Shown here: piece by piece, positions 7,911-16,239 of the stretch
Layout of the letters: each line of letters begins with the position of its first letter
Position numbering within the stretch: the first letter of the stretch is position 1
Notes under the pieces: generated by a model
Databases searched by the model: none
What the model was told of the DNA's origin: nothing
Seen by the model: only the letters and a program-made list of their open reading frames with translations
Made by a program: the position numbers and the translations under genes
DNA from: DATMRF01 sp035566435
Lineage (GTDB): Bacteria > Verrucomicrobiota > Verrucomicrobiia > Limisphaerales > UBA8199
Assembly (NCBI GenBank): GCA_035566435.1
Contig: DATMRF010000089.1
Span: 44,383 to 108,382, forward strand
DNA: 64,000 bases
Direction: 5' to 3'

Positions 7911-8509
7911 AGCCTGGCTCCTTGCAAATGGAGCCGAGAGCACCGAGCCCGGCTGTCTGAGCTGCTCATCGCTACCGACACGGCCGCGCGTTGCGTCTGC
8001 AAATACAGAGCAAGGCCAAAGAGCATACCCTGGGCTGCCTGAACCGGCGCGATCTGCGCCACCTGGCCGGATACGGGGTCGGCATAATAAAGACCGATGG
8101 GACTGAATTGAAGGACCTCGTTGGACGTGGAAAGGGTAATCGCATCCGCGCTGGTAATATCGCTGCTGAAGCTGGCAGTCATTCGACCCTCGGTGGCCAC
8201 TGCTCCTGTGGGGGTGGCCACAATCAGGTCTTGGGAGGCCACCCACTGGCCGTTGCTCAGATAATTCATGCCGTTCCCGAGGTCAGTATAGCTCTGGACC
8301 TGTTGTGACACCTGGCCCGTGGCATTGTTCGTAACCGAGACCGTCCGTTGCAGCACGCGATAGAAAGGGCCGCGCTCAACCGCGGTGTATGACGTGTCCT
8401 CGACCGGGGTCTGGGCGGAGCACAGGAATGCGCAGACCGTGAGGAGCAGCGCTGCGAACATCGAGGCCCTTTTCTCACGATCCAGTTCGATGGTGGCAGT
8501 GGTCTTCAC
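7907..8509 (-). pseudogene. Truncated N-terminal part of a large secreted protein
   Basis: A 200-codon frame with a signal-like N-terminus (ASMFAALLLTVCAFLCSAQ), followed by about 150 residues of normal composition (YTAVERGPFYRVLQRTVS, then FSPIGLYYADPVSGQVAQ). From memory this resembles the opening of very large RHS-like or repeat-bearing secreted proteins of Verrucomicrobia. After about residue 170 the sequence becomes basic and Ser/Arg-rich and loses resemblance to anything, then stops over the ATG of PEP-CTERM copy 2. I read it as a 5' remnant cut off by the rearrangement that brought in the PEP-CTERM pair. It could instead be a short expressed protein. Confidence 0.45.
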
Positions 8510-8511
8510 AC

Positions 8512-8848
8512 AGGTTTTCTCCTCATCAGATTTGGCGTTGGATTCCTAGAGTACCGACCTTTCTGGTACCGGGTTCCAACGTTGTCTAGCCGGATTTTGC
8601 CATTTTCATAGCATTTTTTGCCGCCGAGCTGGGAGGTCATGGGGCAATCAAAGGGGTCGAACCTTTACATGGTCTGTATCGCATCCCCTATAGGCTCGAA
8701 CCCTTTTTCCGCCGCCTATGCTTGACTGCAATTGGTTCACCCGCGCAGCGCCAAGTACACGCCGCGCGCCAAAAATCAAATTCCTATCAGTTGAGTTATC
8801 GGTCGGTAAAAACAACGCGTGTAAGGTCATGCGCGGCGCCGCCAGGCC
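8512..8848. other. Intergenic gap with one dispersed repeat
   Basis: No gene is supported. Positions 8734-8790 match 12168-12226 closely (CACCCGCGCAGCG, CGCGCCAAAAATCAAATT). Two short TCGAACC words in opposite contexts (8658 and 8697) give a T-arm-like stem-loop but no tRNA can be folded. The upstream region of the secreted-protein remnant (8512-8600) should contain its promoter, but no box is convincing. Confidence 0.5.
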
Positions 8849-10309
8849 CTAATCCGTCCCGATGTTTTGATTGAGCCGCAGCACATTCTTGGGGTCGTAC
8901 TTTTTCTTGATCTCCACCAGGCGAGCGTAGTTGGCTCCATATGCCGACTTGACCAACTCCTCGCTGGTTTCACCCAGTTGGTTGACGTACGTTCCGTGCG
9001 CAAAGGGTTGCAAACTGTCTCGCAGAGACTTCACCCACTGTACCGCGGTCGCCTTCTCGGTCGGAACGCCCCAACGCCCCAAAAGATCCACCTCATAACC
9101 TGGCTGCCGCAAGGCAAACGCCGTGTCTGTCAATCCCACCCGCGTAATGGCTCCGTAAAGCGGCACAATGAACACCCTGGTGCTTAGTGGCGCATCGTTG
9201 GCTGCCGTTGTAATCGCCGCAATTGCGGCGTCGGTGAGCTTCGGAAGAAACAGGGCCGTTTGGAAATGCGCCACGGGAGCGTAGGGATTGATTGTCTCCT
9301 GGGTTTCCAAATAGGATGCGACCCGAACCTTGTCCTCTTGCGGTTTGAGCGCTCGCAACGGCCTGAGCAAGTCATTGCCCTGTTCAGGATCGCTGCAATG
9401 ACATACAAGCATATGGAATCGCGGCCCCCGTTCGGACGGTAACACCTCGCCGACGACGTTCATTTCATCCGGCGCCACATCGACGAAGTTGACAAAGGCA
9501 TGCAATAGCTCTCCAATGCGCCCGAGCGGATACGTCATCGTCCCGGCAAGGACCTGGGTGACCGGATAGAGCCGGTAATCGAGCCCCGTAACCACTCCGA
9601 AATTGCCCCCGCCGCCGCGAATGGCCCAAAAAAGATCCTGATTGGCGCTTTGACTGGCTTCGACTTGCCTTCCGCCCACCGTCACAAGTTGCGCTCGTAT
9701 CAGGTTGTCGCAAGCAGCGCCGTACTTCGACATCAACAACCCCTCCCCTCCGCCGAGCGTCAAGCCGGCAATTCCCACGCTCGGGCAACCACCCGACGTT
9801 GTGGCCAGCCCGAAGCGCTGCGTTGCGCGGTCCAGATCGCGTACCAGCGCACCAGCCTCTGCCCGAGCCACGCGCTTGCGTCCGTCGACTTCGACCCGGT
9901 TCATCCCGGAGAGGTCAATCACCACGCCGCCATTGCATACGCTGAATCCGGCTCGGCTATGGCCTCCGCCACGCACTGCCAGCGGCAACTTTCTGTTCTG
10001 GGCGAATTCAATCGCTCGCGCGACGTCGGGCGCGCCGGCACAGCGAACGATCAGCGCCGGACGTCGATCGAATGCGAGGTTGAAAACCTGGCGTGCCGAC
10101 TCATAGTCAGGCGCCTCTGATGTGATTACGCGCCCCCTAATCTGGGAAACAAGCTTTCGGATCGCCGCTTCATCAACCGGACGCGCATTCTGTTCACGCG
10201 CTTCGGACATTCCCTGCGCCCCGGCAAGCACCTTAATCGCGCTTCCGCAAAAGGCCACCGCCGCAACGGCTGTTTGCCGGACGAACTGTCTCCGAGTAGT
10301 GGGCGCCAT
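8849..10309 (-). CDS. TAT-exported FAD-linked oxidase (berberine-bridge-like)
   Basis: A 486-residue flavoprotein oxidase of the VAO/BBE family. It starts with a twin-arginine signal (TTRRQFVRQTAVAAVAFCG), so it is exported folded with its cofactor. The FAD-binding core shows VRGGGHSRAGFSV, whose His is the usual covalent FAD attachment point, and GIAGLTLGGGEGLL. The C-terminal BBE motif is NYARLVEIKKKYDPKNVLRL. Family members oxidise sugars, alcohols or alkaloid-type substrates with O2; the substrate here is unknown. The ATG at 10309 is chosen over the TTG at 10318 because the TAT signal starts there. It appears to be monocistronic. Confidence 0.88.
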   Translation of the reverse strand: MAPTTRRQFVRQTAVAAVAFCGSAIKVLAGAQGMSEAREQNARPVDEAAIRKLVSQIRGRVITSEAPDYESARQVFNLAFDRRPALIVRCAGAPDVARAIEFAQNRKLPLAVRGGGHSRAGFSVCNGGVVIDLSGMNRVEVDGRKRVARAEAGALVRDLDRATQRFGLATTSGGCPSVGIAGLTLGGGEGLLMSKYGAACDNLIRAQLVTVGGRQVEASQSANQDLFWAIRGGGGNFGVVTGLDYRLYPVTQVLAGTMTYPLGRIGELLHAFVNFVDVAPDEMNVVGEVLPSERGPRFHMLVCHCSDPEQGNDLLRPLRALKPQEDKVRVASYLETQETINPYAPVAHFQTALFLPKLTDAAIAAITTAANDAPLSTRVFIVPLYGAITRVGLTDTAFALRQPGYEVDLLGRWGVPTEKATAVQWVKSLRDSLQPFAHGTYVNQLGETSEELVKSAYGANYARLVEIKKKYDPKNVLRLNQNIGTD

Positions 10310-10401
10310 ATTCCACAAACCTTCGAACGCGAGTCTTAGTTATGATCTCTGCGAGCGATCTGCCAGTCTGCCGGTTGCGTTTATCACATACCTAATGCCC
10401 G

Positions 10402-10608
10402 GTGCTTGAGAATAACCTGAAGTCTAAGTATCAGCGTAAGTCTACGGCGCGCGGCTCCGCCCGTCAATTTCATCTCCCCGTTCACAGAGGTGCCGCAAAA
10501 TGCCCGGGATCAACCGTAGATCGGTTCGCCGAGATTGAGTCCGGTGAGGTGCAGGGCATTCCAAGTGCCGAGGTATCTGCTCGAATTCGCCGGATGCTTG
10601 GGCGTTGA
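10402..10608 (+). pseudogene. Antitoxin remnant (addiction-module type)
   Basis: The last 30 residues (AEIESGEVQGIPSAEVSAR, then IRRML) match the C-terminal helix of short antitoxins in ParE/RelE modules, while the first 35 residues do not, suggesting a frameshift or replaced 5' part. Its stop overlaps the TTG start of the toxin fragment by 4 nt, the usual antitoxin-toxin overlap. Confidence 0.45.
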
Positions 10609-10682
10609 AACCGCACCATTTCCACCCAGCAGCGGCGAAGGATTACACTGCGGCCGTAGCGTACTACGCCAAGATTGACCCC
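10605..10682 (+). pseudogene. ParE/RelE-like toxin, N-terminal fragment
   Basis: About 26 codons (HFHPAAAKDYTAAVAYYAKI) match the N-terminal helices of ParE-type toxins. After about 10682 the frame continues to 10811 but is no longer toxin-like, because the sequence changes into a minus-strand radical SAM gene fragment. A full toxin would be about 90-100 residues, so this one is broken. Confidence 0.5.
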
Positions 10683-10778
10683 GCAATAGACGCAATCGAA
10701 GATGCACCGCTTCTCAAGGTTCAGATTAACCCCAATGGACAATCCCGCCGCACGCTGGGAGATGACCGCGAAAACCAT
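10677..10778 (-). pseudogene. Radical SAM protein, N-terminal fragment
   Basis: On the minus strand 34 codons read RAAGLSIGVNLNLEKRC, then IFDCVYCGV, which contains the CxxxCxxC iron-sulfur motif of radical SAM enzymes and the flanking phrase (GLS.GVNLN) typical of one subfamily. The match ends at about 10677, where ParE-like sequence begins on the other strand. Only this fragment is present. Confidence 0.5.
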
Positions 10779-10800
10779 AGGGCTACGTTCTGGTTCGTTT

Positions 10801-12030
10801 TCATAGTTTGAGCCGATAGAATCGGCTGCCGACAGTGGCGATCGGCACGATTACCTGATTCTGCAAATTCGTGGGATTCAGGACTGGGGGCATGGTCACG
10901 TCTTTCCAGTTGGTGGTGGTCAAGTCGGTATTCTCCTCGAACACGAAGTTGAGCGACGGAATGATCCAGGAAATGCGAATGTTAGTGCCCGAACGGATGA
11001 TGCTTAAGTCCGGTGTGGGAATGGATCGAGAGACGTAAATCCCGCCGCCACCGACCGCAGCGACCACTGCGCTGCCATCTGCTGACGAGGCAACGGAAGT
11101 CCAATTGGTGAGCGGGGCGTTGTTCAGCGTCCAGGTCATACCCGAATCGCTCGAACTGTAAATCCCGCCGGCGCCTGCATAGACGCCGTAACTCTGCCCG
11201 TAGGCCACCGCCACCAGTTTGGTTCCGTCCGCCGAGGAAGCGACGGACGACCAATTGGTAACCGGCGCGCCAGTGAGGCTCCAAGTGCCGCCGGAATTGC
11301 TCGACCTGTAAATCGGGCCGCCGTAATACCCGCGCGCCACCGCCACCAGTTTGGTTCCATCCGCCGACGAGGCGACCGACGACCAGTATTGGGTAGGCGC
11401 GCTGGTTGGTGTCCAAGTGAATCCTGAATCGGTGGAGAGGTAAATCGAGCTGAGGTTGTAGTTCCCACCCGCCGCGGCTAGCCTGCTTCCATCGGCCGAG
11501 GAGGCGAGTGAGTTCCAAAAGGCAAGCGGCGCGCTGGTCAGCCTCCAGTTAGCGCCCGAGTCAGCGGAGATGTAAATGCCGGTGGAGTTGCTGTAACTTC
11601 CTGCGGACACCAACTCGGTCCCGTCGGAAGAGGACGCGACGGAAGATGAGCTGACGAAAGGCCAAATCATGAACGGGGCGCTGGTCTGGTTCCAGGTGGA
11701 GCCTGAATCAGTCGAGGTGTAAATCGAGCCGTAAATGGTCGCCGCCGCCAGCTTGGTTCCGTCCGCCGAAGAGGCGACAGAAGACCAGTAGGTAACCGGC
11801 GCGACCGCGAGGCTCCAGATGCCTCCTGAATTGGTCGAGATGTAAATCGGGCCGGCGTAGTACCCGCCCGCCACAGCCGCCAATTTGGTGCCGTCAGCCG
11901 AGCAAGCGACGGACGTCCAGGAATTGCTGGGCGCGCTGGTTAACGTCCAGTTCTGGCCAACGGCAGTCTCAACGGGGGTGAATAAGCTGGCGGAAACGAA
12001 AACGGCACCGAGCGGGTATCTCCTGTTCAT
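10801..12030 (-). CDS. Secreted BNR/YCF48-like beta-propeller protein
   Basis: A 409-residue exported protein with an N-terminal signal (YPLGAVFVSASLFTPVETAVG) and about seven repeats of about 45 residues of the form SSADGTKLVAVA, then GGPIYRSSNSGGTWSLTGAP, then NWSSVA. The SxDGG/SGGTW core is that of BNR or YCF48-like propeller blades. The last 65 residues (RISWIIPSLNFVFEE to SRFYRLKL) form a tail related to that of the ELWxxDGT protein at 3727. The ATG at 12030 is preferred because a basic residue pair and hydrophobic core follow. No catalytic residues of sialidases can be identified, so the role is unknown. Confidence 0.75.
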   Translation of the reverse strand: MNRRYPLGAVFVSASLFTPVETAVGQNWTLTSAPSNSWTSVACSADGTKLAAVAGGYYAGPIYISTNSGGIWSLAVAPVTYWSSVASSADGTKLAAATIYGSIYTSTDSGSTWNQTSAPFMIWPFVSSSSVASSSDGTELVSAGSYSNSTGIYISADSGANWRLTSAPLAFWNSLASSADGSRLAAAGGNYNLSSIYLSTDSGFTWTPTSAPTQYWSSVASSADGTKLVAVARGYYGGPIYRSSNSGGTWSLTGAPVTNWSSVASSADGTKLVAVAYGQSYGVYAGAGGIYSSSDSGMTWTLNNAPLTNWTSVASSADGSAVVAAVGGGGIYVSRSIPTPDLSIIRSGTNIRISWIIPSLNFVFEENTDLTTTNWKDVTMPPVLNPTNLQNQVIVPIATVGSRFYRLKL

Positions 12031-12167
12031 CCACACTCCGTTGAGTGCTTGCATTTTGGTTCGCTGCACGGTCTAGGGTCTTTCCGGAGCTCTTTCTCGC
12101 GAGCGCCTTTCACTCTTTTCCAGACCGGGATTAAGAAAAAGGTAACAGAATATTATGGCTCAGCCAT

Positions 12168-12226
12168 GGGCTCACCCGCGCAGCGTCAAGCGCATTTCGT
12201 GCGCCAAAAACCAAATTACTATCAAC
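12168..12226. repeat. Dispersed repeat, second copy of 8734-8790
   Basis: About 57 bp matching 8734-8790 (CTCACCCGCGCAGCG, GCGCCAAAAACCAAATTAC), lying between the divergent propeller and kelch genes. Weaker similarity may continue for another 50 bp in both copies. Confidence 0.55.
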
Positions 12227-12279
12227 ATTGCCTGATATTTTTTGGCGCCAAACAACGCACTGAAGTCAGAGCGCACACT

Positions 12280-14133
12280 ATGAAACACTGGCGAACCCAT
12301 TCGAAATCGGCCCGAATTGCCGGCGAACAGGGGCTTGAATGTCACGAACCACCTTTGGGACGGTCCGCCGAATTCGTGCAAATCAATGCCATTCGTGTCT
12401 CTGCCTCTCCCGCATTTGCGTCCATTCGTGTCCATTCGTGGTTTCGACCTTCAACCCTTGCCTGGCCAGCTTCGCTGCTGGTGGCGGGGATGCTCATTTG
12501 TCTATGCCAGCCGGCGGCGGCCGGGTCCTGGCTTTCTGTGGCCACTAAACCCGCCGGCAACATCGGCGAGATGTTGTTGCTTCCCGATGGCACCGTCATG
12601 TGCGCAGACGACAGTGGCAACCCGTGGTACCGGCTCACGCCGGACCAGTTCGGCAGCTATGCGAACGGGCAATGGAGCACCACCAAGCCCATGAACTACC
12701 CCCGCAATTTGTTCGCCGCCGATGTCGTTCAGGACGGCCGGCTCTTTGTCGCCGGCGGCGAATATGGAACCGGCATTACCAACGCCGAAATTTACGACCC
12801 CCAAAATGACCACTGGACCGTGATAAATCCGCCCACGTCTCTGTTCGACCCGGCCGAAACCAATGTCTTCTCGGATATGATTTCAATCGTCATCCCGGAC
12901 GGAACCGTGCTGATGGCGCCGCTGAAACCGAAAACCTTTGGCGGCACGCTCATTTACGACCCCAGGTCGAACCTGTGGTCCGATGGCCCCGTCCTCCAGG
13001 GGGTGAGGAGCCAGGGCGAATGCGGCTGGGCGAAGCTGCCCGACGGCAGCATTCTGACCATCGACAAGTGCAGCCAGACCTCCCAACGCTATATTCCGTC
13101 CCTGGGCAAGTGGCTGCTCGACAGCCCGGTGCCGCAGTTTATCTGGAACACCTCCCCGCACGGCACCGGAAACCCCGGATGTGAAATCGGACCGGTTCTC
13201 ACCTTGCCCAGCGGACAGGTTTTCTTCGCGGCCGGCACCGGCAGCAACGCGCTCTACACCCCATCGGGCGGCACCAATCCCGGCACCTGGAGCAACCCGG
13301 GCCCGCTCACGCCCAACGACCTGCTGGCGGCCGACGCGCCCGGCGCTGTGATGATCAACGGCAAGCTTCTGTTCATGGTGGCCACCAACTGTTTCAACGG
13401 CGGATGCAACCCGCCGTGGCATTTTTACGAATACGATTATGCCGCCAAATCCAACGCGATGAAGGAAGTGGCGGGTCCCCCCAGCGGGCTGGCGAACAAC
13501 CTGTTCATCCCCTTCATGCTCGACCTGCCCGACGGCACCATCCTGCTTTCCGGCCACACCCCGCAACTGAGCATTTACGTGCCCGACCCGCCTGCGTCGC
13601 CGATTGGCCAGCCCACGATCACCAGCATCACGGCCAATCCGGACGGCTCGTTCCATCTCATCGGCACCGGTCTCAACGGCATCACCGAGGGCGCCAATGA
13701 GGGCGACGATGGCCAGATGGCATCCGACTACCCGCTGGTGCGTCTGACCAACCTCGCCACCGGCAAGGTTTATTACGCCCGAACCTACAATTGGAGCAGC
13801 ACCCGCATCCAGACCGGCAGCACCCCGGTCAGTACCGAGTTCAAAGTGTCGACGGACCTGCCCCCGGCGACCTACTCGCTCGTGGTCGTGGCCAATGGCG
13901 TCCCGTCCGACCCGGTCAACTTTTACGGCCCGGTCTGGGTTGATTTCAATACCGCAGTCCATCCGGGCAATGGCACTTACGCCACTCCGTATGACACCCT
14001 GGCTGGGGGGATGAGCGCCGTTTCCGCAGGGGGCACCATTTTTATCAAGCCCGGCTCTTCGACCGAAACGCCGGCCATTACCAAGCCCATGACGATCGTT
14101 GCGTTCGGCGGCCAGGCCAGCGTCGGGCACTAA
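12280..14133 (+). CDS. Secreted kelch/galactose-oxidase-like propeller protein
   Basis: An exported protein of up to 617 residues. The hydrophobic signal core (ASLLVAGMLICLCQPAAAG) starts about 65 codons after the ATG at 12280. The stretch before it is atypical and includes an in-frame CCATTCGTG word repeat (12417-12446), so the true start is uncertain. The body has kelch-type blades (LLLPDGTVMCADD, DGRLFVAGGEYG, TNAEIYDPQNDHW, ILLSGHTPQLSIYVP) like the propeller of galactose oxidases. A C-terminal module (WVDFNTAVHPGNGTYATPYD) follows. The copper ligands of galactose oxidase cannot be placed with confidence, so oxidase activity is not claimed. Confidence 0.75.
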   Translation: MKHWRTHSKSARIAGEQGLECHEPPLGRSAEFVQINAIRVSASPAFASIRVHSWFRPSTLAWPASLLVAGMLICLCQPAAAGSWLSVATKPAGNIGEMLLLPDGTVMCADDSGNPWYRLTPDQFGSYANGQWSTTKPMNYPRNLFAADVVQDGRLFVAGGEYGTGITNAEIYDPQNDHWTVINPPTSLFDPAETNVFSDMISIVIPDGTVLMAPLKPKTFGGTLIYDPRSNLWSDGPVLQGVRSQGECGWAKLPDGSILTIDKCSQTSQRYIPSLGKWLLDSPVPQFIWNTSPHGTGNPGCEIGPVLTLPSGQVFFAAGTGSNALYTPSGGTNPGTWSNPGPLTPNDLLAADAPGAVMINGKLLFMVATNCFNGGCNPPWHFYEYDYAAKSNAMKEVAGPPSGLANNLFIPFMLDLPDGTILLSGHTPQLSIYVPDPPASPIGQPTITSITANPDGSFHLIGTGLNGITEGANEGDDGQMASDYPLVRLTNLATGKVYYARTYNWSSTRIQTGSTPVSTEFKVSTDLPPATYSLVVVANGVPSDPVNFYGPVWVDFNTAVHPGNGTYATPYDTLAGGMSAVSAGGTIFIKPGSSTETPAITKPMTIVAFGGQASVGH

Positions 14134-14177
14134 CCCGCAAATTTCACACCCACGCCTGTGCCGCGACAGCAGCGGTC

Positions 14178-14297
14178 GTAGCGCAGGTTTCCAAACCTGC
14201 CGTATCGCCGACTTCCAAGTCGGCAGAGTGTCGTGATTGCATTGGTACCCGCAGGTTCGGAAACCTGCGATACAGCAGGTTTGGAAACCTGCGCTAC
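14178..14297. repeat. Composite palindrome, CGCAGGTTTCC family
   Basis: The ends are a perfect 23-bp inverted pair (14178-14200 against 14275-14297), each itself a palindrome around CAGGTTTCCAAACCTG. Internal palindromes are GCCGACTTCCAAGTCGGC at about 14207-14224 and GCAGGTTCGGAAACCTGC at about 14251-14268. Relatives are at 31164-31220 and 55038-55158. It lies just after the kelch gene stop and might also end transcription. Confidence 0.8.
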
Positions 14298-14318
14298 CAT
14301 CAACGATGTGAGCTATCC

Positions 14319-14494
14319 GGGCTAAGTGGTCCGTTTCATAAAGACGCTGACGTAGGCGGCAAAAGGCGTTCCGTGCAAACAAAGCGCGAGCACCGAGCAT
14401 ATCCCGCGAGCTCTGTATGGTGCGAGCAACGCCGTCTGCGTGGAAAAGAACTGCCGAATCCGTTAGTGGATTTATGAAACGGACCACTCAGCCC
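14319..14494. mobile_element. 176-bp MITE-like element with 24-bp terminal inverted repeats
   Basis: 14319-14342 and 14471-14494 are inverted copies over 24 bp with one mismatch; the inner 18 bp (AGTGGTCCGTTTCATAAA and its complement) are perfect. The interior is non-coding and contains a further inverted pair (GGCGTT at about 14367 against AACGCC at about 14430). The size and structure suggest a miniature inverted-repeat element mobilised by an unseen transposase. No clear target-site duplication was found. Confidence 0.65.
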
Positions 14495-14796
14495 GCGCGA
14501 GCTCGTTGGGCGCGGGCCTAAGACCTGCTCCGGTTGATGGCGTATGCGACAATGGGGTCACCCATAGCATGGCTCGTGCGTCTTCATAGGCCGAGGCGGC
14601 CTTGCGCTGGGTCCTCAGGCTCAGGCCCCTTCATGGCCGGTTGTAAGCGGGCGTTCGCGCTCTTGGACGTCCCAACCGGAGCCGGCGCGCAATGGCTTCG
14701 GAAATCCTGCCGGTCCACGTCATCCAGAAAAATCCATCGGGTGCCATCTTTTTACTTAAATTCAACCTTGGTTCAATTTATGCTATCTACTCCCGC

Positions 14797-15435
14797 ATGC
14801 AGGGCGCTGACGCCGCACATGAGGCCAACCCGCGCAATTCCTGGGACCAGGTGTTCCAGGAAGCGCTCGACTATGCCCAATTACAAGTCAGCCCCCTCTA
14901 CTGGCGGGGCACCCTCGGCGGCGTCCTCCCCCACGGCTACGACCCCAACTCCATCGCCGCCCAGGCCATCCTCGACACCCTCAAAAGCCTCCCGCCGCAC
15001 GCCGAGCCTGACAATCTCGATACGCTCGCCCAGGAAATCCATCGCCGAGTCCGCCAGCACGTCAATCGCCTCCACCACCTCAAGGAAGACTTCGTCACCC
15101 GCAACGAGCTCGACCTGGCCCTCGTCTTCACCGACGACGGCGAAGCAGTCAGACTGATCGATACTCTGGTCTCCCCCGACACCAATCCGCTCGAAGACCT
15201 CCTCAACCACGAACGCCGCGCTGAATGGGAGCTCTTTCAGGCCCGCTTTAAATCCTTCCTCGGACGCCAACGCCGCCTCAAAAGGCTTTTCGCCTGCTAC
15301 TGTGCCGGCCTCGAGAAACCCGTGGACCTCGCGCGTAGGCTCAAAATCAAGGTCCAGGCCGTTTACAACCTCCAAAAGGCGCTCCGTCGCCGTCTGACCC
15401 AGTTTTGCACCTCCAGAACCTCCGCAGCAACTTGA
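14797..15435 (+). CDS. Sigma-factor-like protein with C-terminal HTH
   Basis: A 212-residue protein. The first half (SWDQVFQEALDYAQ, GGVLPHGYDPNSIAAQAI) resembles region 2 of small sigma factors, and the C-terminus (FACYCAGLEKPVDLARRL, KIKVQAVYNLQKAL) resembles a region 4 helix-turn-helix. The middle is helical and charged. I infer a sigma-like or DNA-binding regulator. The ATG at 14797 is chosen because the 35 codons before it are unlike the rest. It sits in a repeat-rich area beside another DNA-binding-type gene (16240), from which it is separated by 800 nt of repeats, so the two may form an accessory pair. Confidence 0.55.
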   Translation: MQGADAAHEANPRNSWDQVFQEALDYAQLQVSPLYWRGTLGGVLPHGYDPNSIAAQAILDTLKSLPPHAEPDNLDTLAQEIHRRVRQHVNRLHHLKEDFVTRNELDLALVFTDDGEAVRLIDTLVSPDTNPLEDLLNHERRAEWELFQARFKSFLGRQRRLKRLFACYCAGLEKPVDLARRLKIKVQAVYNLQKALRRRLTQFCTSRTSAAT

Positions 15436-16239
15436 AGAAAAATCAAAAAGATCTAAAAATATTCTCCTCACCATCAAGCACTTGCAACGACACTGCCAAG
15501 AATCGCTCCCCAAAATGGCAAAAACGCGTTTCTCGACTCCATATAATATAGAGGGACGATGATCTCTCCGGCTCGGCGCCAATGCCCGAAACGGCGCCGC
15601 ACCGCAATAAAAACACATTCGGGCGAGACGGAAGCGCCCACTGCGCCTCGTAAGAAAGGAACTTAATGCTCGACACCAGCTTAGCGAAGGTCCGCCGCAG
15701 TTCTCGGCCCCTCCGGCCATCGACTCTCGGTGCTCGGCTCTGCCCTCGCGGGGGGACCCAGATCCCGAGGTTCCTCCTGTTAGACTTCAAGCCTTTGTTA
15801 CACCTTGTTACCCCTTTTTACACCTTGTTACGCCAAAAAAACGTTCATGCTCTGGGCTCTGCGAGCCTGATTCACCAAACCTGACTAAACCACGCAACTT
15901 TCAAAGGATTGCAATGTCTTTCAAACCATACGAACTTGGGACCCGAGACTTGAGACTTGAGACTTGAGACTTGGAACCCTGGACTGTGGACCGCAAGCCC
16001 CCTATCCGCGTTGTGCGCGTTTTCCGCGGTTCCATCGCCTCTTTGCGTCTTTGCCCCTTGGCGCCTTTGCGTTAATTCCGCACCCCGCACTCCCGGTGAT
16101 TACAAAAAAAGTTCCAACAAAATCGCCGCCAAGCCGGTTTTTCGCCTTCCTGATGATCCTTACTATGCAGGACTGCGTGTGCAGCCCCGCAGCTCGTAGC
16201 CGCCAAAAGTGAATAAACTTTTAACCATCAACCACTCCC
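15436..16239. repeat. 800-nt gap filled with short repeats, no gene
   Basis: No supported gene. It contains triplicated TTACACCTTGTTAC words (15797-15832), four tandem GAGACTTGAGACTT words (15950-15972) and a TTTGCGTCTTTGCCCC run (16026-16076) matching 2240-2312. The small frames crossing it are translations of these repeats. Confidence 0.7.

Noticed and set aside
8640..8720. Possible tRNA (T-arm-like AAAGG-TTCGACC-CCTTT on the minus strand)
   Set aside because: No acceptor, D-arm or anticodon stem can be paired around it; the length and ends do not fit a tRNA.
12883..14487. 534-codon minus-strand frame opposite the kelch gene
   Set aside because: The kelch repeats and signal peptide on the plus strand are convincing; the reverse frame has no recognisable feature.
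15666..16212. Small frames in the 800-nt gap before the terminase-like gene
   Set aside because: They translate repeat words (LTQRRQGAKTQRG-like, ETWNPG-like) and have no coding character.
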